61,663 nucleotides of DNA from HGM12998 sp900756495 (GCA_958477305.1 CAUEFI010000019.1:1-61663); one strand, 5' to 3'; counted from the first letter of the stretch, positions 9,788 through 19,813 are shown. The notes: generated by a model from the letters alone, not told the origin. Made by a program: numbers and translations.

Positions 9788-12700
9788 TTAAATCTCCACC
9801 GCGCGGCCCTCGGAGAAAAACCACAGCACCCGCCGGGCTACCGGCTTGCCGGTGATCTCCCCCAGCGCCCGGCTGTAGGCGGCCAGCTGGGGGCGGTATG
9901 CCTCCGCCCGGCGGAGCAGTTCTTCCCCAAAGACATGGTCGGTCTTGAAGTCTACCACAGTGAGGCCGTCCTGCTCCTCAAAAAAGCAGTCCACCACGCC
10001 CTGGAGAAGCACCTGCTCCCCTGCCCCAGCCTCCTGGTAGTAGTCGGCCGCAGGGACCAGGATAGAGAATTTGAACTCCCGCCGCAGGGTGGGGGAGGTC
10101 CGCAGGGCGCGGCCCAGCCCGGAGGCGAAAAAGGCGGCCACTTTCTCCGGCTCTACCGCCTCTCCCTGGACCGGGGTGAGAAATGCCCGATCCACCAGCC
10201 GGGCGATCTCGGCGCGGATCTCCTCCACTGTGCCGGTCCTGGCAAAGTCGATGAACTGCATCACCAGGTGGAGGGCGGTGCCCCGCTGGGCAGGGGTGAG
10301 GCCGAAAGCCTCTTGGGCAAAGCGGGGCCTCTGGTGGAATGCCCGGCGGCGGGGTTCAGGCTCCGCCTCCCCTCTCTGTCCGCTCTCGCGTGTTCCCTCA
10401 GCCACCTCGCCGTCCAGAGCGCGGCCCTTGAGCTGGGTGGCGGTGAGCTTGGAGGGGATCTCCACGTCGGCGGCATAGGGGTAGGTCCAGCGCAGGCGCT
10501 CTGCCAGGGCTGCGGCCTCCGGGCCCGCCTCCGGCTTCGCCTGCCCTTCCGGCCGGCTGGCGCGGGGCTGGGGCGGCGCGCAGGCGGAGCCGTCCACCCA
10601 GCGGATGTCCCAGGCGGGGCCGAAATCGGCGTCCGCCGGCGCTGTGAAGGCCTCCGCCGCCATCCGGAGGGGCAGAGCCTCGGGCCGGGCCAGGGCGGCC
10701 AGCAGCACCCACTGTCCCACCGACCGGCACCCCAGCAGCACCTGGGGATCCACCGGGCTGCCCGCGTCTGGGGCCAGGGCGGCCAGATCCTTTCCGCCCC
10801 CTGTGAGGGCGCAGGAGAGAATCAGCTTCTCCTTCGCCCGGGTCATGGCCACATAGAGGAGCCGCAGCTCCTCCGCCATCATCTCGTACTCCAGCTGCCG
10901 GGCCACCCCCAGGCGGGCCAGGGTGGGGTATTCCACCATCCGCTCGGTATCCAGCCGCTTGGGGCCCACCCCCAGCTTGGGATGAAAGAGAATGGGCTGG
11001 TTCATGTCCTCCCGGTTGAGGAGGCGGGCGAGACCGCACAGCAGCACCACCGGGAACTCCAGGCCCTTGGAGCGGTGGATGCTCATAATGCGCACCCCGC
11101 CCCCCGTGCGTCCCGGTGCGGGCAGGATCAGCTTGGCCCCGCTGCCGCGCAGCTTCTCCAGGTGGGAGAGGAAGCCAAAGAGTCCCTTGTGCCCCGCTCC
11201 CTCAAAGCCCCGGGCCAGCTCGGCCAGGGTGAGAAGGTTGCCCTGCCGCTTCTCTCCCTCGTCCATAGCACCGAAGAGGCCCATCAGGTTGGTCTGGTCG
11301 TAGATGTGCCACAGAAGCTGGACGCAGCTCTTGTCCCCTGCCCCGAAGCGCAGGTCCTCCAGATCGGCCAGGAAGGCGGCGCAGTCGGCCTCTCCTGCCC
11401 GGGCCGCCCGCTCCAGGGCAGCATAAAAATCTCCCTCCGGGGCGGCGGAGCGGAGCTGTGCCAGCCGGTCGGCGGAGAAGGCGTACACCGGGGAGCGGAG
11501 GACGGAGATGAGGGGCACGTCCTGCCGGGGGTTGTCCACAATCTGGAGGAGGGCCAGGGCCACCGAGATCTCTGTGGCGGCGAAAAAGTCTCCGCCCCCG
11601 TCGGCCTCCCAGGGCAGGTCCCGCTCCCCCAAGGCCCGGGCGTAGTGGTGAAGCACCGAGCCCGGCGAGCGCACCAGGATTACCACGTCGGCGGGCTTCA
11701 GGGGCCGCCGTCCCCCCTCCCCGTCGGACACGGGGAAGCCCTCGGCCAGCAGCGCTGCGATGCGCCCGGCGGCGAACCGGGCCTCCTGGAGATCCCGCTC
11801 GGGCCTCTCCGCCCCCTCCTCCCCGCCGGAGAGGTCCAGGGCGTCCAGCTCCAGGGCGCAGCGTCCGTCCTCCGGCTCCGGGAAGGAGGCGCCGGGGTAC
11901 AGCGCCTCGTCGGGTCCGTAATCCATCTCGCCGAAGCCGGCGGACATGACGCTGCGGAAGAGGTAGTTGACCCCCTCCAGCACCTGGGGCCGGGAGCGGA
12001 AGTTTTTGGAGAGGATCATCCGCCTCGGCTCCCCCGGCGCGGCCTCCTCATAGGGCCGGAAGGTGCGGTATTTCTCCAGAAAGATGCCGGGGTCTGCCAG
12101 CCGGAAGCGGTAGATAGACTGCTTCACGTCCCCCACCATGAATAGGTTCTCCCCCCTCCGGGAGAGGGCGGAGAAAATGGCGTTCTGGACGGCGTTGGTA
12201 TCCTGGTACTCGTCCACCATAATCTCGTCGTATCGGGCGCTCCACTGCCCCGCCAGCCCGGTGGGTTCTCCGTCCGGGCCCACCAGCAGCTTGACCGCCA
12301 GATGCTCCAGATCGGAGAAGTCCAGCAGCCCCCGGCGGGCCTTTTCGGCGGCGTAGGCCTGTTCAAAGTCTTTCACCAGGGCGAAGAGCGCCCGGACGGC
12401 GGGGCGCACGGCCTCCAGGTCGGCCAGGAGGGCGGCGCTGCCGTCGGCAAAGCGGTCCTCCAGCTTTTCCATGCGCTTTTTGCAGGCATTGCGCGCCGCT
12501 TTGACCCGCTCCGCCTCCCCGGTGCAGCCGGACATCTTCTTGCGCCCCGCCGTGGGGAAGGGGATGGGCAGGCAGGCCCTGGCGGCGTCCCAGCCCCGCT
12601 CCGCCCCGGCGCAGAAGGCCCGCAGGCCGTCGATGGTGGCGGAGAGGGTGGGGCCGTAGTTGGCCGACAGGCCGGGGTCGCAGGCGGTGAGCTCCAGGGC

Positions 12701-13399
12701 GGCGGCGAGCTTTCCCACCCAGTAGGCCGCCTGGCGGCGGGCGTCTTCCAGCAGTAGGCGGCCCCAGACGGTCTCTCCCGCGTCGGCCGTCCCGGCCAGG
12801 TCGAAGGCCTCCGCCTGCCCGTCCAGCCAGGCCTCCGGGTCGGGGTGGCTCTGCACCCGGCCCCGCACGTCCAGCACGATCTGGACCAGCCGGGCGTCGT
12901 CCCGGCCCGCTGACATGGTGTCCACCAGCAGGGCAAAGTCCGGGTTCTCCCCAATGGTCTCGTAGCGCGCCTCCAGCACGTCGTTGAGGGCGTTCAGGGA
13001 CAGAATGCCCGCCTCTCCCTCGTCGCACAGGCGGAAGTCCGGGTTCAGGTCCAGCAGATGGCCGCACTCCCGCAGCAGCTGGGCGCAGAAGGCGTGGACA
13101 GTGGAGATCTGGGCCTTGTACACCAGGGCCGACTGGCGGCGCAGGTGGGCGTCTCCCGGGCTCCGGGAGAGCCGGTCGGACAGTTCCTCCACAATACGGG
13201 AGCGGAGCTCGGCGGCGGCGGCCTTGGTGTAGGTGATGACCAGGAAGCGGTCCACGTCCAGCCCATCCCCCTCCACCCGGGACAGGAGGCGCTCCACCAG
13301 AACGCGGGTCTTGCCGGAGCCCGCCGCAGCCGAGACCAGAAGCGCCCCGCCACGGTTGTCCACGACGGCTTGTTGTTCAGGAGTCAGGGCAAAAGACAT
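9788..13399 (-). CDS. addA: ATP-dependent helicase/nuclease subunit A (AddA)
   Basis: Large subunit of the AddAB (RexAB) recombinational repair nuclease, the Firmicutes counterpart of RecBCD. It is a UvrD-like SF1A helicase (LVSAAAGSGKTRVLVERLL, ITYTKAAAAELRSRI, DEYQDTNAVQNAIF, MSIHRSKGLEFPVV, LYVAMTRAKEKL). The C-terminal RecB-type nuclease has LLQGVVDCFFE and LTVVDFKTDHV. The 1203 aa length is normal. ATG 13399 (MSFALTPEQQAVV) has a GTGAGGTG site; the 17-codon frame extension is not used. It follows addB by 84 bp on the same strand, so addB-addA is an operon. Confidence 0.97.
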   Translation of the reverse strand: MSFALTPEQQAVVDNRGGALLVSAAAGSGKTRVLVERLLSRVEGDGLDVDRFLVITYTKAAAAELRSRIVEELSDRLSRSPGDAHLRRQSALVYKAQISTVHAFCAQLLRECGHLLDLNPDFRLCDEGEAGILSLNALNDVLEARYETIGENPDFALLVDTMSAGRDDARLVQIVLDVRGRVQSHPDPEAWLDGQAEAFDLAGTADAGETVWGRLLLEDARRQAAYWVGKLAAALELTACDPGLSANYGPTLSATIDGLRAFCAGAERGWDAARACLPIPFPTAGRKKMSGCTGEAERVKAARNACKKRMEKLEDRFADGSAALLADLEAVRPAVRALFALVKDFEQAYAAEKARRGLLDFSDLEHLAVKLLVGPDGEPTGLAGQWSARYDEIMVDEYQDTNAVQNAIFSALSRRGENLFMVGDVKQSIYRFRLADPGIFLEKYRTFRPYEEAAPGEPRRMILSKNFRSRPQVLEGVNYLFRSVMSAGFGEMDYGPDEALYPGASFPEPEDGRCALELDALDLSGGEEGAERPERDLQEARFAAGRIAALLAEGFPVSDGEGGRRPLKPADVVILVRSPGSVLHHYARALGERDLPWEADGGGDFFAATEISVALALLQIVDNPRQDVPLISVLRSPVYAFSADRLAQLRSAAPEGDFYAALERAARAGEADCAAFLADLEDLRFGAGDKSCVQLLWHIYDQTNLMGLFGAMDEGEKRQGNLLTLAELARGFEGAGHKGLFGFLSHLEKLRGSGAKLILPAPGRTGGGVRIMSIHRSKGLEFPVVLLCGLARLLNREDMNQPILFHPKLGVGPKRLDTERMVEYPTLARLGVARQLEYEMMAEELRLLYVAMTRAKEKLILSCALTGGGKDLAALAPDAGSPVDPQVLLGCRSVGQWVLLAALARPEALPLRMAAEAFTAPADADFGPAWDIRWVDGSACAPPQPRASRPEGQAKPEAGPEAAALAERLRWTYPYAADVEIPSKLTATQLKGRALDGEVAEGTRESGQRGEAEPEPRRRAFHQRPRFAQEAFGLTPAQRGTALHLVMQFIDFARTGTVEEIRAEIARLVDRAFLTPVQGEAVEPEKVAAFFASGLGRALRTSPTLRREFKFSILVPAADYYQEAGAGEQVLLQGVVDCFFEEQDGLTVVDFKTDHVFGEELLRRAEAYRPQLAAYSRALGEITGKPVARRVLWFFSEGRAVEI

Positions 13400-13483
13400 G
13401 GGAATCACCTCACTAAATTGGTTTTGGACAGCCCCGGAGGCTACATCCAATAGGGGGCCGGGGCCCCCGCCTGGGCGCGCAGC

Positions 13484-16400
13484 TCACCGTTCAGCTTCTC
13501 TCTCCTCCACCGCTCTCCAGAAGTCCTCGCCCTTGACGGCGGACAGATATCTCCGCCTGTCTCCGCCCCTGCCCTCCTCGAAGTGGCAGGCGGCGGCGTA
13601 GTCACACCACTGGCAGGCGTTGTGGTCCGGGCCCCGCCAAAAGGGGTCGGCGGCGATATTCCCGGCGGCCAGTTCGGCGCCGATCTCCCGCAGAATCCGC
13701 TGGGTATGCCGCTGGAGCCTGCCCAGCCGCTCGGCGGAGACCAGGGTCTCCCCGCTCACCGCCCCCGACTTGCTGAGCCGCAGGGGCAGGAAGCGGATCC
13801 CCTCCCCGCCGGGGCGCTCCATGGCCTCCAGCACCTCCGGGTCGTCCAGCACCAGCCCCTTCCGGCGCAGGGCGGCGTCCACCCTGCGCCGCCGCTCCTC
13901 CTCGGTCATGGACCGGCTTCCGGCCACCACGGCGTCCCGGGCCGGGAGGTAGAGCACCCCCGCCGGGACAATCTCCCTTCCGTACAGGGCCCGCCCCTCC
14001 TCCTCCAGTGTAAAGAGGTAGAGGAGCATCTGGAGCCCCAGGCCGTTCCACACGTCGGTGAGGTCGAAGGACTTGCGGCCCGTCTTGTAGTCTACCACCC
14101 GCAGGTAGAGGCGGCCGTCCTTCTCCCAGCCGTCCACCCGGTCCACAAAGCCGGAGACGCTGACCGTCACCCCTCCGGCGGTGAACTCCACTGGGGGCAG
14201 CTCCCCCTTTTTCCCAAACCCCAGTTCAAAGGAGATGGGCTTGAATGCGGAGGCGGCGAGCTCCTGGGCCACATTGTCCACTACGGCCCACACCGACTTC
14301 ATAAGCCGCTGGAAGAGGTACCGGAAGCGTGGGCTCTCCCCCTCCAGGCCCCCCAGCTCCTCCCGTACGTACTGGTCCACCACCCGCTTCACCAGCTCAC
14401 GGCCGGGGGCGGCGGTCTCCCGGAAGACGTGCTCCAGCACGTAGTGGACGAAGGTGCCGTACTCGGGGGCCTGGAACCCGGCGCTCTTCCGCGCCTCGGC
14501 CCGCAGTCCGTACTGCATGAAATAGGAGAAGTGGCAGGACTTGTACTTGTCCATCCGGGAGGCCGACATGGGCACCCGCCGCCCGTACAGGGCCTCCACG
14601 GTGGGGCGGGTCAGGCTCCCCCGCTCCAGGGCGGCGCACCGCTCCAGGCGCTCCACCAGGGGGGCGTATTCCGGCAGGGTTTTGAGGGCCGCCTCCGCCG
14701 CCGGGAACGCGCCGCACAGCTCCAGGGCGGGCCGCGGGGCGGCTAGGCGGAAGGAGCCATCCAGCGCCGCCTCCTGAACGGCATGCAGGCCCGGGAAGAG
14801 GGACCGCAGCTTGCGGATCAGAAAGGAGGGGCGGCGCTCCTCCCCCTGGGGGCCCGCCGCCGCCCAGCTCACATAAAAGCGCTCCGAGGGCAGGGCGCAG
14901 GTCTCGTAGACGATGGTCATCTCCCGGTAGAGCTTGTCGGTGAGGCGGGGGGCGGTCTCCAGGCCGTAGGAGGCCAGGAGGGTCCGGTCGTCGTCGTTAA
15001 GGAGGCCGGGAGACGGAGCCGCGCCGGGGATGCAGGCGTCGTCAGCCCCCAGAAGGAAGAGCACCTTGCAGTGCCTGTGGGCCAAGCGCTGCATGTCCCC
15101 CACGCCGGCCCGGTCCAGGGAGACTGGAATGGAGCCCACGTCGTACTGGGAGAGGACCAGGGAGAAGAGGGAGGAAAACTCCTCCAGATCCATGGGGGTG
15201 TCCTCCAGGATGGCGGCGCACTGCTCCAGGCCGCCGCAGAGGATGTCCCACAGCTGGCCGTCCTCCTCCGCCAGGGCGCTCTCCCCCCGCTCCCGCAGCG
15301 CCTCCGCCCGGCGCTCCAGCCGCTCCGGGAGGGCGATGTCCTCCAAGAATTGATAGAGGGCCTCCGCCTGCCCCCGCCCGGTATGGGCGGGGGTTTTCCG
15401 CAGCTTCTCCAGGGGGGCCACCGCCCGGCGCCGGGCGGCGTCCAGGCGTCTCAGCAGGGCCTCGTCGGCGGGGAGCCAGGGCAGGCCGTAGCCCCGGGGG
15501 TGCATGGTCCAGTCCCCCTTCTGGGTCCAGCGGCTCCCCTTTAGATCCCACTTAAGCGCATAATTTTCCAGCAGATCCACTTCCTCGGCCTCCAGGCCGG
15601 TGAGGCCGGTCTTCAGGTAACGGAACAGGTCGTCGTACCGGTAGCCCCCCGCCGCCGTATCCAAGGCGGCGGTGATGAGGGTCAGGACGGGTTTCTGGAG
15701 CACGTCGGTCATGCGGCTGAGAAAGGCGGGGATGCCGTACCGGGGGAAGACCGTCTCAATGAGGTCGCCGTACCCCTCCGGGTCGGCCAGGGCCACCGCG
15801 ATGTCCCGGAAGCGGTAGCCCTCCTCCCGCACCAAGCGCAGGATCTCGGCGGCGGCGTACTCCACCTCGGAGTAGGGGGTGTGGGCGGTAAAGAGGGCGA
15901 TCTCTCCGGCCTCCCCCTCCATCGGGGTCGGCCGGGAGGCGAACAGGTTTTGTTCCAGATAGGCCAGGGCTTCTCTCCTGTCGGCATCCGCCCCGGCGCG
16001 GACCTCGATTTCCCGGGGAATCCCCGCCTCCCGGGCCAGTTCCAGCAGCCGGGCGGCCGTGCGGCGGGCGGGAGAGAAGATGCCCGTCCCCCCCTCGTCC
16101 TCCTCCAGACAGTCGCAGGTGAGGGCCACGGTGACGGAATGGGCCTGCTCCAGCAGACGGCGGATCACTTCCCGCTCCTGGGGCGTGAAATCGGTGAAGC
16201 CGTCCAGATAGAAGTCCCTGCCCGCCGCCCAGCACGTCTCGGCGAGGGCGGCGGAGAGCCGGGTGAGCCTGTCCCGGGGGTCGGCCCCCTGGCGGGCGGT
16301 CAGCGCCTCGTAGGCCCCAAAGATAAGGGAGAGATCCCGCAGCTTGTCTCCCTCGGGCCCCTCCGCCTCCTCCCCCGCCGTCCACAGGTGGCCGGGGGTA

Positions 16401-16789
16401 ATGCGGCAGCTCTTGAGCTCGTCCACCGTGGCAATGAGGCCGGACAGGAAAGCGGGCTTTTGGGACGGGCGGCCGTACACCCGGAGCTGTTCCCCCACTG
16501 CCTGGAGGGCAGAGCGCATGAGGAGAACCCGCCCCCCTGCGTCCAGGGCAGGGGCGGCCAGCCCGCCGGAGACGGTAAAGACCCGGCTTGCCAGCCGGGT
16601 AAAGGAGAGCACCTCAGCGTACAGGGAGACCCGGCTGCCCCCGGCGGCGCACAGGGCCCGCTCGGTGTCGTGGGAGTGCTGCTCAGGGACAATGAGGATC
16701 TGAGGCCGTGTCCCGTCCGCCCCGGCCATGGCGCGGAGCAGTGCGGCGGATTTGCCGGTCCCCGACCGGCCCAGCAGCAGCTTCAGCAT
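13484..16789 (-). CDS. addB: ATP-dependent helicase/nuclease subunit B (AddB)
   Basis: Partner of AddA in double-strand-break end processing. It has a Walker A (LLGRSGTGKSAALLRAM), an inactivated helicase core, and a C-terminal nuclease with LRVVDYKTGRKSFDL. The four-cysteine iron-sulfur signature is seen as one distant Cys (DKYKSCHFSYFMQYGLR) plus a C-terminal cluster (HNACQWCDYAAACHF). The protein is 1101 aa, within the clostridial range. It starts at ATG 16789 (MLKLLLGRSGTG). The upstream activator gene ends 39 bp away on the same strand, so some readthrough from it is possible. Confidence 0.96.
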   Translation of the reverse strand: MLKLLLGRSGTGKSAALLRAMAGADGTRPQILIVPEQHSHDTERALCAAGGSRVSLYAEVLSFTRLASRVFTVSGGLAAPALDAGGRVLLMRSALQAVGEQLRVYGRPSQKPAFLSGLIATVDELKSCRITPGHLWTAGEEAEGPEGDKLRDLSLIFGAYEALTARQGADPRDRLTRLSAALAETCWAAGRDFYLDGFTDFTPQEREVIRRLLEQAHSVTVALTCDCLEEDEGGTGIFSPARRTAARLLELAREAGIPREIEVRAGADADRREALAYLEQNLFASRPTPMEGEAGEIALFTAHTPYSEVEYAAAEILRLVREEGYRFRDIAVALADPEGYGDLIETVFPRYGIPAFLSRMTDVLQKPVLTLITAALDTAAGGYRYDDLFRYLKTGLTGLEAEEVDLLENYALKWDLKGSRWTQKGDWTMHPRGYGLPWLPADEALLRRLDAARRRAVAPLEKLRKTPAHTGRGQAEALYQFLEDIALPERLERRAEALRERGESALAEEDGQLWDILCGGLEQCAAILEDTPMDLEEFSSLFSLVLSQYDVGSIPVSLDRAGVGDMQRLAHRHCKVLFLLGADDACIPGAAPSPGLLNDDDRTLLASYGLETAPRLTDKLYREMTIVYETCALPSERFYVSWAAAGPQGEERRPSFLIRKLRSLFPGLHAVQEAALDGSFRLAAPRPALELCGAFPAAEAALKTLPEYAPLVERLERCAALERGSLTRPTVEALYGRRVPMSASRMDKYKSCHFSYFMQYGLRAEARKSAGFQAPEYGTFVHYVLEHVFRETAAPGRELVKRVVDQYVREELGGLEGESPRFRYLFQRLMKSVWAVVDNVAQELAASAFKPISFELGFGKKGELPPVEFTAGGVTVSVSGFVDRVDGWEKDGRLYLRVVDYKTGRKSFDLTDVWNGLGLQMLLYLFTLEEEGRALYGREIVPAGVLYLPARDAVVAGSRSMTEEERRRRVDAALRRKGLVLDDPEVLEAMERPGGEGIRFLPLRLSKSGAVSGETLVSAERLGRLQRHTQRILREIGAELAAGNIAADPFWRGPDHNACQWCDYAAACHFEEGRGGDRRRYLSAVKGEDFWRAVEEREAER

Positions 16790-16828
16790 GGCGGCGTCCC
16801 CCTTTCAACATGAATTACGGCTATTATA

Positions 16829-18229
16829 TCACACCGTGTCCGTCTTCTTCAATTTTTTGTACAGCAAAGAGCGGTGGATGCCCAGCCGCTCCGCTGCCTT
16901 CGCCACCGAACCGCCGCAGGCGTCCAGGGCGCGGCGGATGTAGGCCTGCTCGAACCGTGCGCAGGCGGCGTGCAGGGGGGTAGCCTCCTCCAGCACCAGG
17001 CCCAGGCCGGCCCCCGCAGCCCGGTCCGGTTCACCACGGCCGGGGGTGGAGATGTCCAGCCGCCCGGAAATGGCGTACCGCTCCAGCACGTTGCGCAGCT
17101 CTCGGATATTGCCCGGCCAGCGGTAGGCCAGCAGCCCCTCCCGCATCTCCGGGGTCAGGGTGCGGTTCAGGCCGTATTTCCGGTTGTACCGGGACAAAAA
17201 CAGCTCCGCCAGGGGCAGGATATCCTCCAAACGCTCCCGCAGGGGCGGCAGGTACAGGGGCATCACGTTCAGCCGGTAGTACAGATCCTCCCGGAACCGC
17301 TTCTCCTCCACCATGCGCTTCAAGTCCCGGTTGGTGGCCGCAATGACCCGGGCGTCGGTGTGGAGGATGCGGGTGCCGCCCAGGCGCATGACCTCCCCGG
17401 TCTCCAGCACCCGCAATAGCTTGGCCTGTATCGCCAGGGGCAGCTCCCCCACCTCGTCCAGGAACAGGGTGCCATGGCCTGCCATCTCGAACAGGCCGGG
17501 CTTGCCCGTGCTCCGTGCCCCGGTAAAGGCCCCCCGTTCGTAGCCGAAGAACTCCGACTCCACCAGCTCCGCCGGGATGGCCGAGCAGTTCACTGGGATA
17601 AAGGGTTCCCTGGCGCGGGCGCTGTTGTGGTAGATGTAGTTGGCCAGCACGTCCTTGCCCGTGCCCGTCTCCCCACAGATGAGCACGGTGCTGTCCATCC
17701 GGCTCAGGTACAGCGCGTCCTGAAAGGCCAGCCTGGCCGCCGGGGCGCCGCATACCAGCACCTCGTCGGCCTCCTTGCGGGAGTTCAGGTAGTCGGCGAT
17801 GTCCTTGTAGTTCTGGAAGCTGGACTTCTCCGAGTCCGCGTAGTCGGAAAACTCCTCGAGCATCCGCTTGGGGATGGAGAACTGGGCGCTCATGATCAGC
17901 TCCCCGTCCCCGTCAAAGATAGGCTCAATGTGGGTGAACAGCTCATCTCCCCACTTGTTCACATTGTAGGCGTTAAAGGGCCGCTTCTCCTGGTAGAGCT
18001 CCTGGGAGACCGAGCGCAGCCAGAGCTTCCGCTCCCGCAGCTCGGCCAGGGTCAGGCCGGTGAGCTCCTCCTTGCTCATGCGGATGGAGGCCGCCATCTT
18101 GGCGTTCACATAGAGTATTTTTTCATTGCGGTAGGTGATAAAGATATTTCCGAAATAGCTGTCCAGCACCTTTTCCGCGTACTGGGCAAATTCCTCGGGG
18201 TACCGCTCAATCAGCTCCTGGATGGTCAT
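16829..18229 (-). CDS. Sigma-54-dependent transcriptional activator (PAS - AAA+ - Fis HTH)
   Basis: 466 aa bacterial enhancer-binding protein. Residues ~10-125 are a PAS-type sensor (FGNIFITYRNEKILYVNAKMA). The central AAA+ domain has Walker A GETGTGKD, the sigma-54-contacting loop GAFTGA and Walker B GTLFLDEVGELP. The C-terminus is a Fis-type helix-turn-helix (ACGGSVAKAAERLGIHRSLLYKKLKK). ATG 18229 (MTIQELIERYPEEF) follows AGGAGGCG; the frame extends to 18454 but would run through the activator sites. It is divergent from the transporter operon and separated from it by 267 bp containing three enhancer-like sites and a sigma-54 promoter. I infer that it senses the operon's substrate or a metabolite through the PAS domain. 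Confidence 0.93.
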   Translation of the reverse strand: MTIQELIERYPEEFAQYAEKVLDSYFGNIFITYRNEKILYVNAKMAASIRMSKEELTGLTLAELRERKLWLRSVSQELYQEKRPFNAYNVNKWGDELFTHIEPIFDGDGELIMSAQFSIPKRMLEEFSDYADSEKSSFQNYKDIADYLNSRKEADEVLVCGAPAARLAFQDALYLSRMDSTVLICGETGTGKDVLANYIYHNSARAREPFIPVNCSAIPAELVESEFFGYERGAFTGARSTGKPGLFEMAGHGTLFLDEVGELPLAIQAKLLRVLETGEVMRLGGTRILHTDARVIAATNRDLKRMVEEKRFREDLYYRLNVMPLYLPPLRERLEDILPLAELFLSRYNRKYGLNRTLTPEMREGLLAYRWPGNIRELRNVLERYAISGRLDISTPGRGEPDRAAGAGLGLVLEEATPLHAACARFEQAYIRRALDACGGSVAKAAERLGIHRSLLYKKLKKTDTV

Positions 18230-18246
18230 GGCCGCGCCTCCTGCTT

Positions 18247-18305
18247 GTCTCAATAAAGAGGCATATTCTCGTCTCTTTATTGAGACTATGTATCTGTTTT
18301 GAGAC
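18247..18305. promoter_or_regulatory. Three tandem activator-binding sites, GTCTC-N6-GAGAC
   Basis: Three 16-bp copies: GTCTCAATAAAGAGGC (18247-18262, right arm imperfect), GTCTCTTTATTGAGAC (18271-18286, perfect) and GTATCTGTTTTGAGAC (18290-18305, one mismatch). Start-to-start spacing is 24 and 19 bp, about two helical turns. The first two also form a larger 14-bp inverted repeat. They lie ~80-140 bp upstream of the sigma-54 promoter, the standard enhancer position, and immediately upstream of the divergent activator gene, so autoregulation is also possible. Confidence 0.75.
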
Positions 18306-18383
18306 TTTCTGATTGTGACAAGGGTAACACAAAACCCCGCCGGGCGCAAGGGGTGCCGGGATTTTTTACGGCTTTCCCTCCCT

Positions 18384-18398
18384 TGGCATGTCCCTTGC
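18384..18398 (+). promoter_or_regulatory. Sigma-54 (-24/-12) promoter of the CitMHS-AtuA operon
   Basis: TGGCATG-N4-TTGC, with GG at 18385-18386 and GC at 18397-18398 exactly 10 bp apart, the invariant sigma-54 geometry. The predicted start is near 18410, about 87 bp before the transporter ATG. Confidence 0.85.
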
Positions 18399-18496
18399 TT
18401 GTTCTCTAAACAGAGCAGGGCCCGGGAAAGGAGTGTCCGCAAAAGGGCTGACAATTGCTCAAACGTGTACGATAATGAGTAGGGAGGAAAAACGCA

Positions 18497-19813
18497 ATGG
18501 AAATTTGGTTAAGCATCGTAGGGTTCCTCGTCGTCATCGGCATCATCGTCTCTATCATGACCAAAAAGCTCTCCACCATGGTGGCCCTGTCGCTGATTCC
18601 CCTGATCGGCGCCATCCTGGTAGGGCAGTTCACCAGCATCCCGGCCTACCTGGCCGCCGGCATCAGCAAGGTGGCGGTCAACGGCGTTATGTTCGTGTTC
18701 GCCATCCTATTTTTCGGCACGATGATGAGCGCGGGCGCCTTCGACCCCATCGTGAAGTTCATCATCAAGTGCTGCAAAGGCAACCCGCTGTATGTGTGCA
18801 TCGGCACCTACATCCTCTCCATCGTGGGCCATCTGGACGGTTCGGCCACCACCACCGTGCTGCTGGTGTGCGGCGCCATGGTGCCCATCTATAAAAAAAT
18901 GAATATGCGCCTGCGCAATCTGGCCTGTATCCTGGCCATGGGCGCGGGACTGATGAACATCTCCCCCTGGGGCGGGCCCACCCTGCGGGCCGCCACGGTG
19001 ATGGAGGTGGATTTGACCGCGTTCTTCCAGCCCATGCTGGTGCCCATCCTGATCACCCTGGCCGTTGGCCTCATTCCCGTGGCTCTGCTGGGCCTGTCCG
19101 AAAGCAAGCGTCTCAAGGCCGAGGGCTTCGACTACCGCGCCGTGGCCAATGAGTATCACGAGGCCGAGCTGAGTGAGGACGAGCGTTCCCTGCTGCGGCC
19201 CAGGCTGGTGGTGCCCAACCTGATCCTCATCGTACTGGTGGTGGGCCTGATGATCTCCGGCATCCTCTCCCCCGGCGCGGCCTTCCTGGTGGGCACCGCC
19301 CTCGCGTGGCTACTCAACTACCGCAAGCTCTCCGAGCAGCAGAAGATCATCCGCCAGCACGGGGCCAACGTGGTGTTCGTGGTCAGCGCCCTGTACGGCG
19401 CGGGCGTGCTCATGGGCGTGCTCACCGAGTCCGGCATGGCCGCCGCCATGGCCAACACCCTGGTCAGCCTCATTCCCAGCGCCCTCACCAAATTTGTCCC
19501 AATCCTCGTCGGCGCCGTCTCCGTTCCCCTGTCCTTGGTGTTCGACGCAGATACCTTCTACTACGGCATCCTGCCCGTGCTCACCCAGAGCGCGGGGGCC
19601 ATGGGACTGTCCGGCGCGGGCATCTGCTACGCCGCCCTGGTGGGCCAGCTCACCCTGGGCTGGGCCATCACCCCCCTCACCCCGGCCACCCTGCTGCTCA
19701 CCGGCATGTGCGATCTGGACCTGGGCGAGCATCAGAAGTACACCATCAAATTTGTCTGGGGCCTGTCCATTATCCTGCTGATTCTCCTGACTGTGTTCGG
19801 GCTAATTCTGTAG
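18497..19813 (+). CDS. CitMHS-family transporter (citrate-Mg2+:H+ symporter type)
   Basis: 438 aa polytopic membrane protein with about 11-12 hydrophobic segments. The family signature SPWGGPTLRAATVM sits near residue 155-168 and its C-terminal counterpart is GWAITPLTPATLLL. CitMHS proteins take up divalent-metal-complexed citrate and related organic acids by cation symport. Specificity here is uncertain, because its neighbours do not encode citrate lyase. ATG 18497 has GAGTAGGGAGGAAAA upstream. It is the first gene of a sigma-54-driven operon with an AtuA-type protein and an acetoacetate-decarboxylase-like enzyme, so the natural substrate is probably the acid those enzymes act on. Confidence 0.9.
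   Translation: MEIWLSIVGFLVVIGIIVSIMTKKLSTMVALSLIPLIGAILVGQFTSIPAYLAAGISKVAVNGVMFVFAILFFGTMMSAGAFDPIVKFIIKCCKGNPLYVCIGTYILSIVGHLDGSATTTVLLVCGAMVPIYKKMNMRLRNLACILAMGAGLMNISPWGGPTLRAATVMEVDLTAFFQPMLVPILITLAVGLIPVALLGLSESKRLKAEGFDYRAVANEYHEAELSEDERSLLRPRLVVPNLILIVLVVGLMISGILSPGAAFLVGTALAWLLNYRKLSEQQKIIRQHGANVVFVVSALYGAGVLMGVLTESGMAAAMANTLVSLIPSALTKFVPILVGAVSVPLSLVFDADTFYYGILPVLTQSAGAMGLSGAGICYAALVGQLTLGWAITPLTPATLLLTGMCDLDLGEHQKYTIKFVWGLSIILLILLTVFGLIL

Noticed and set aside
9646..9855. Short frame inside the hairpin repeat
   Set aside because: Composed of palindromic repeat sequence; no homology and no start signal.
9752..12145. 797-codon plus-strand open frame
   Set aside because: Antisense to addA, which carries unmistakable helicase motifs; a GC-driven shadow.
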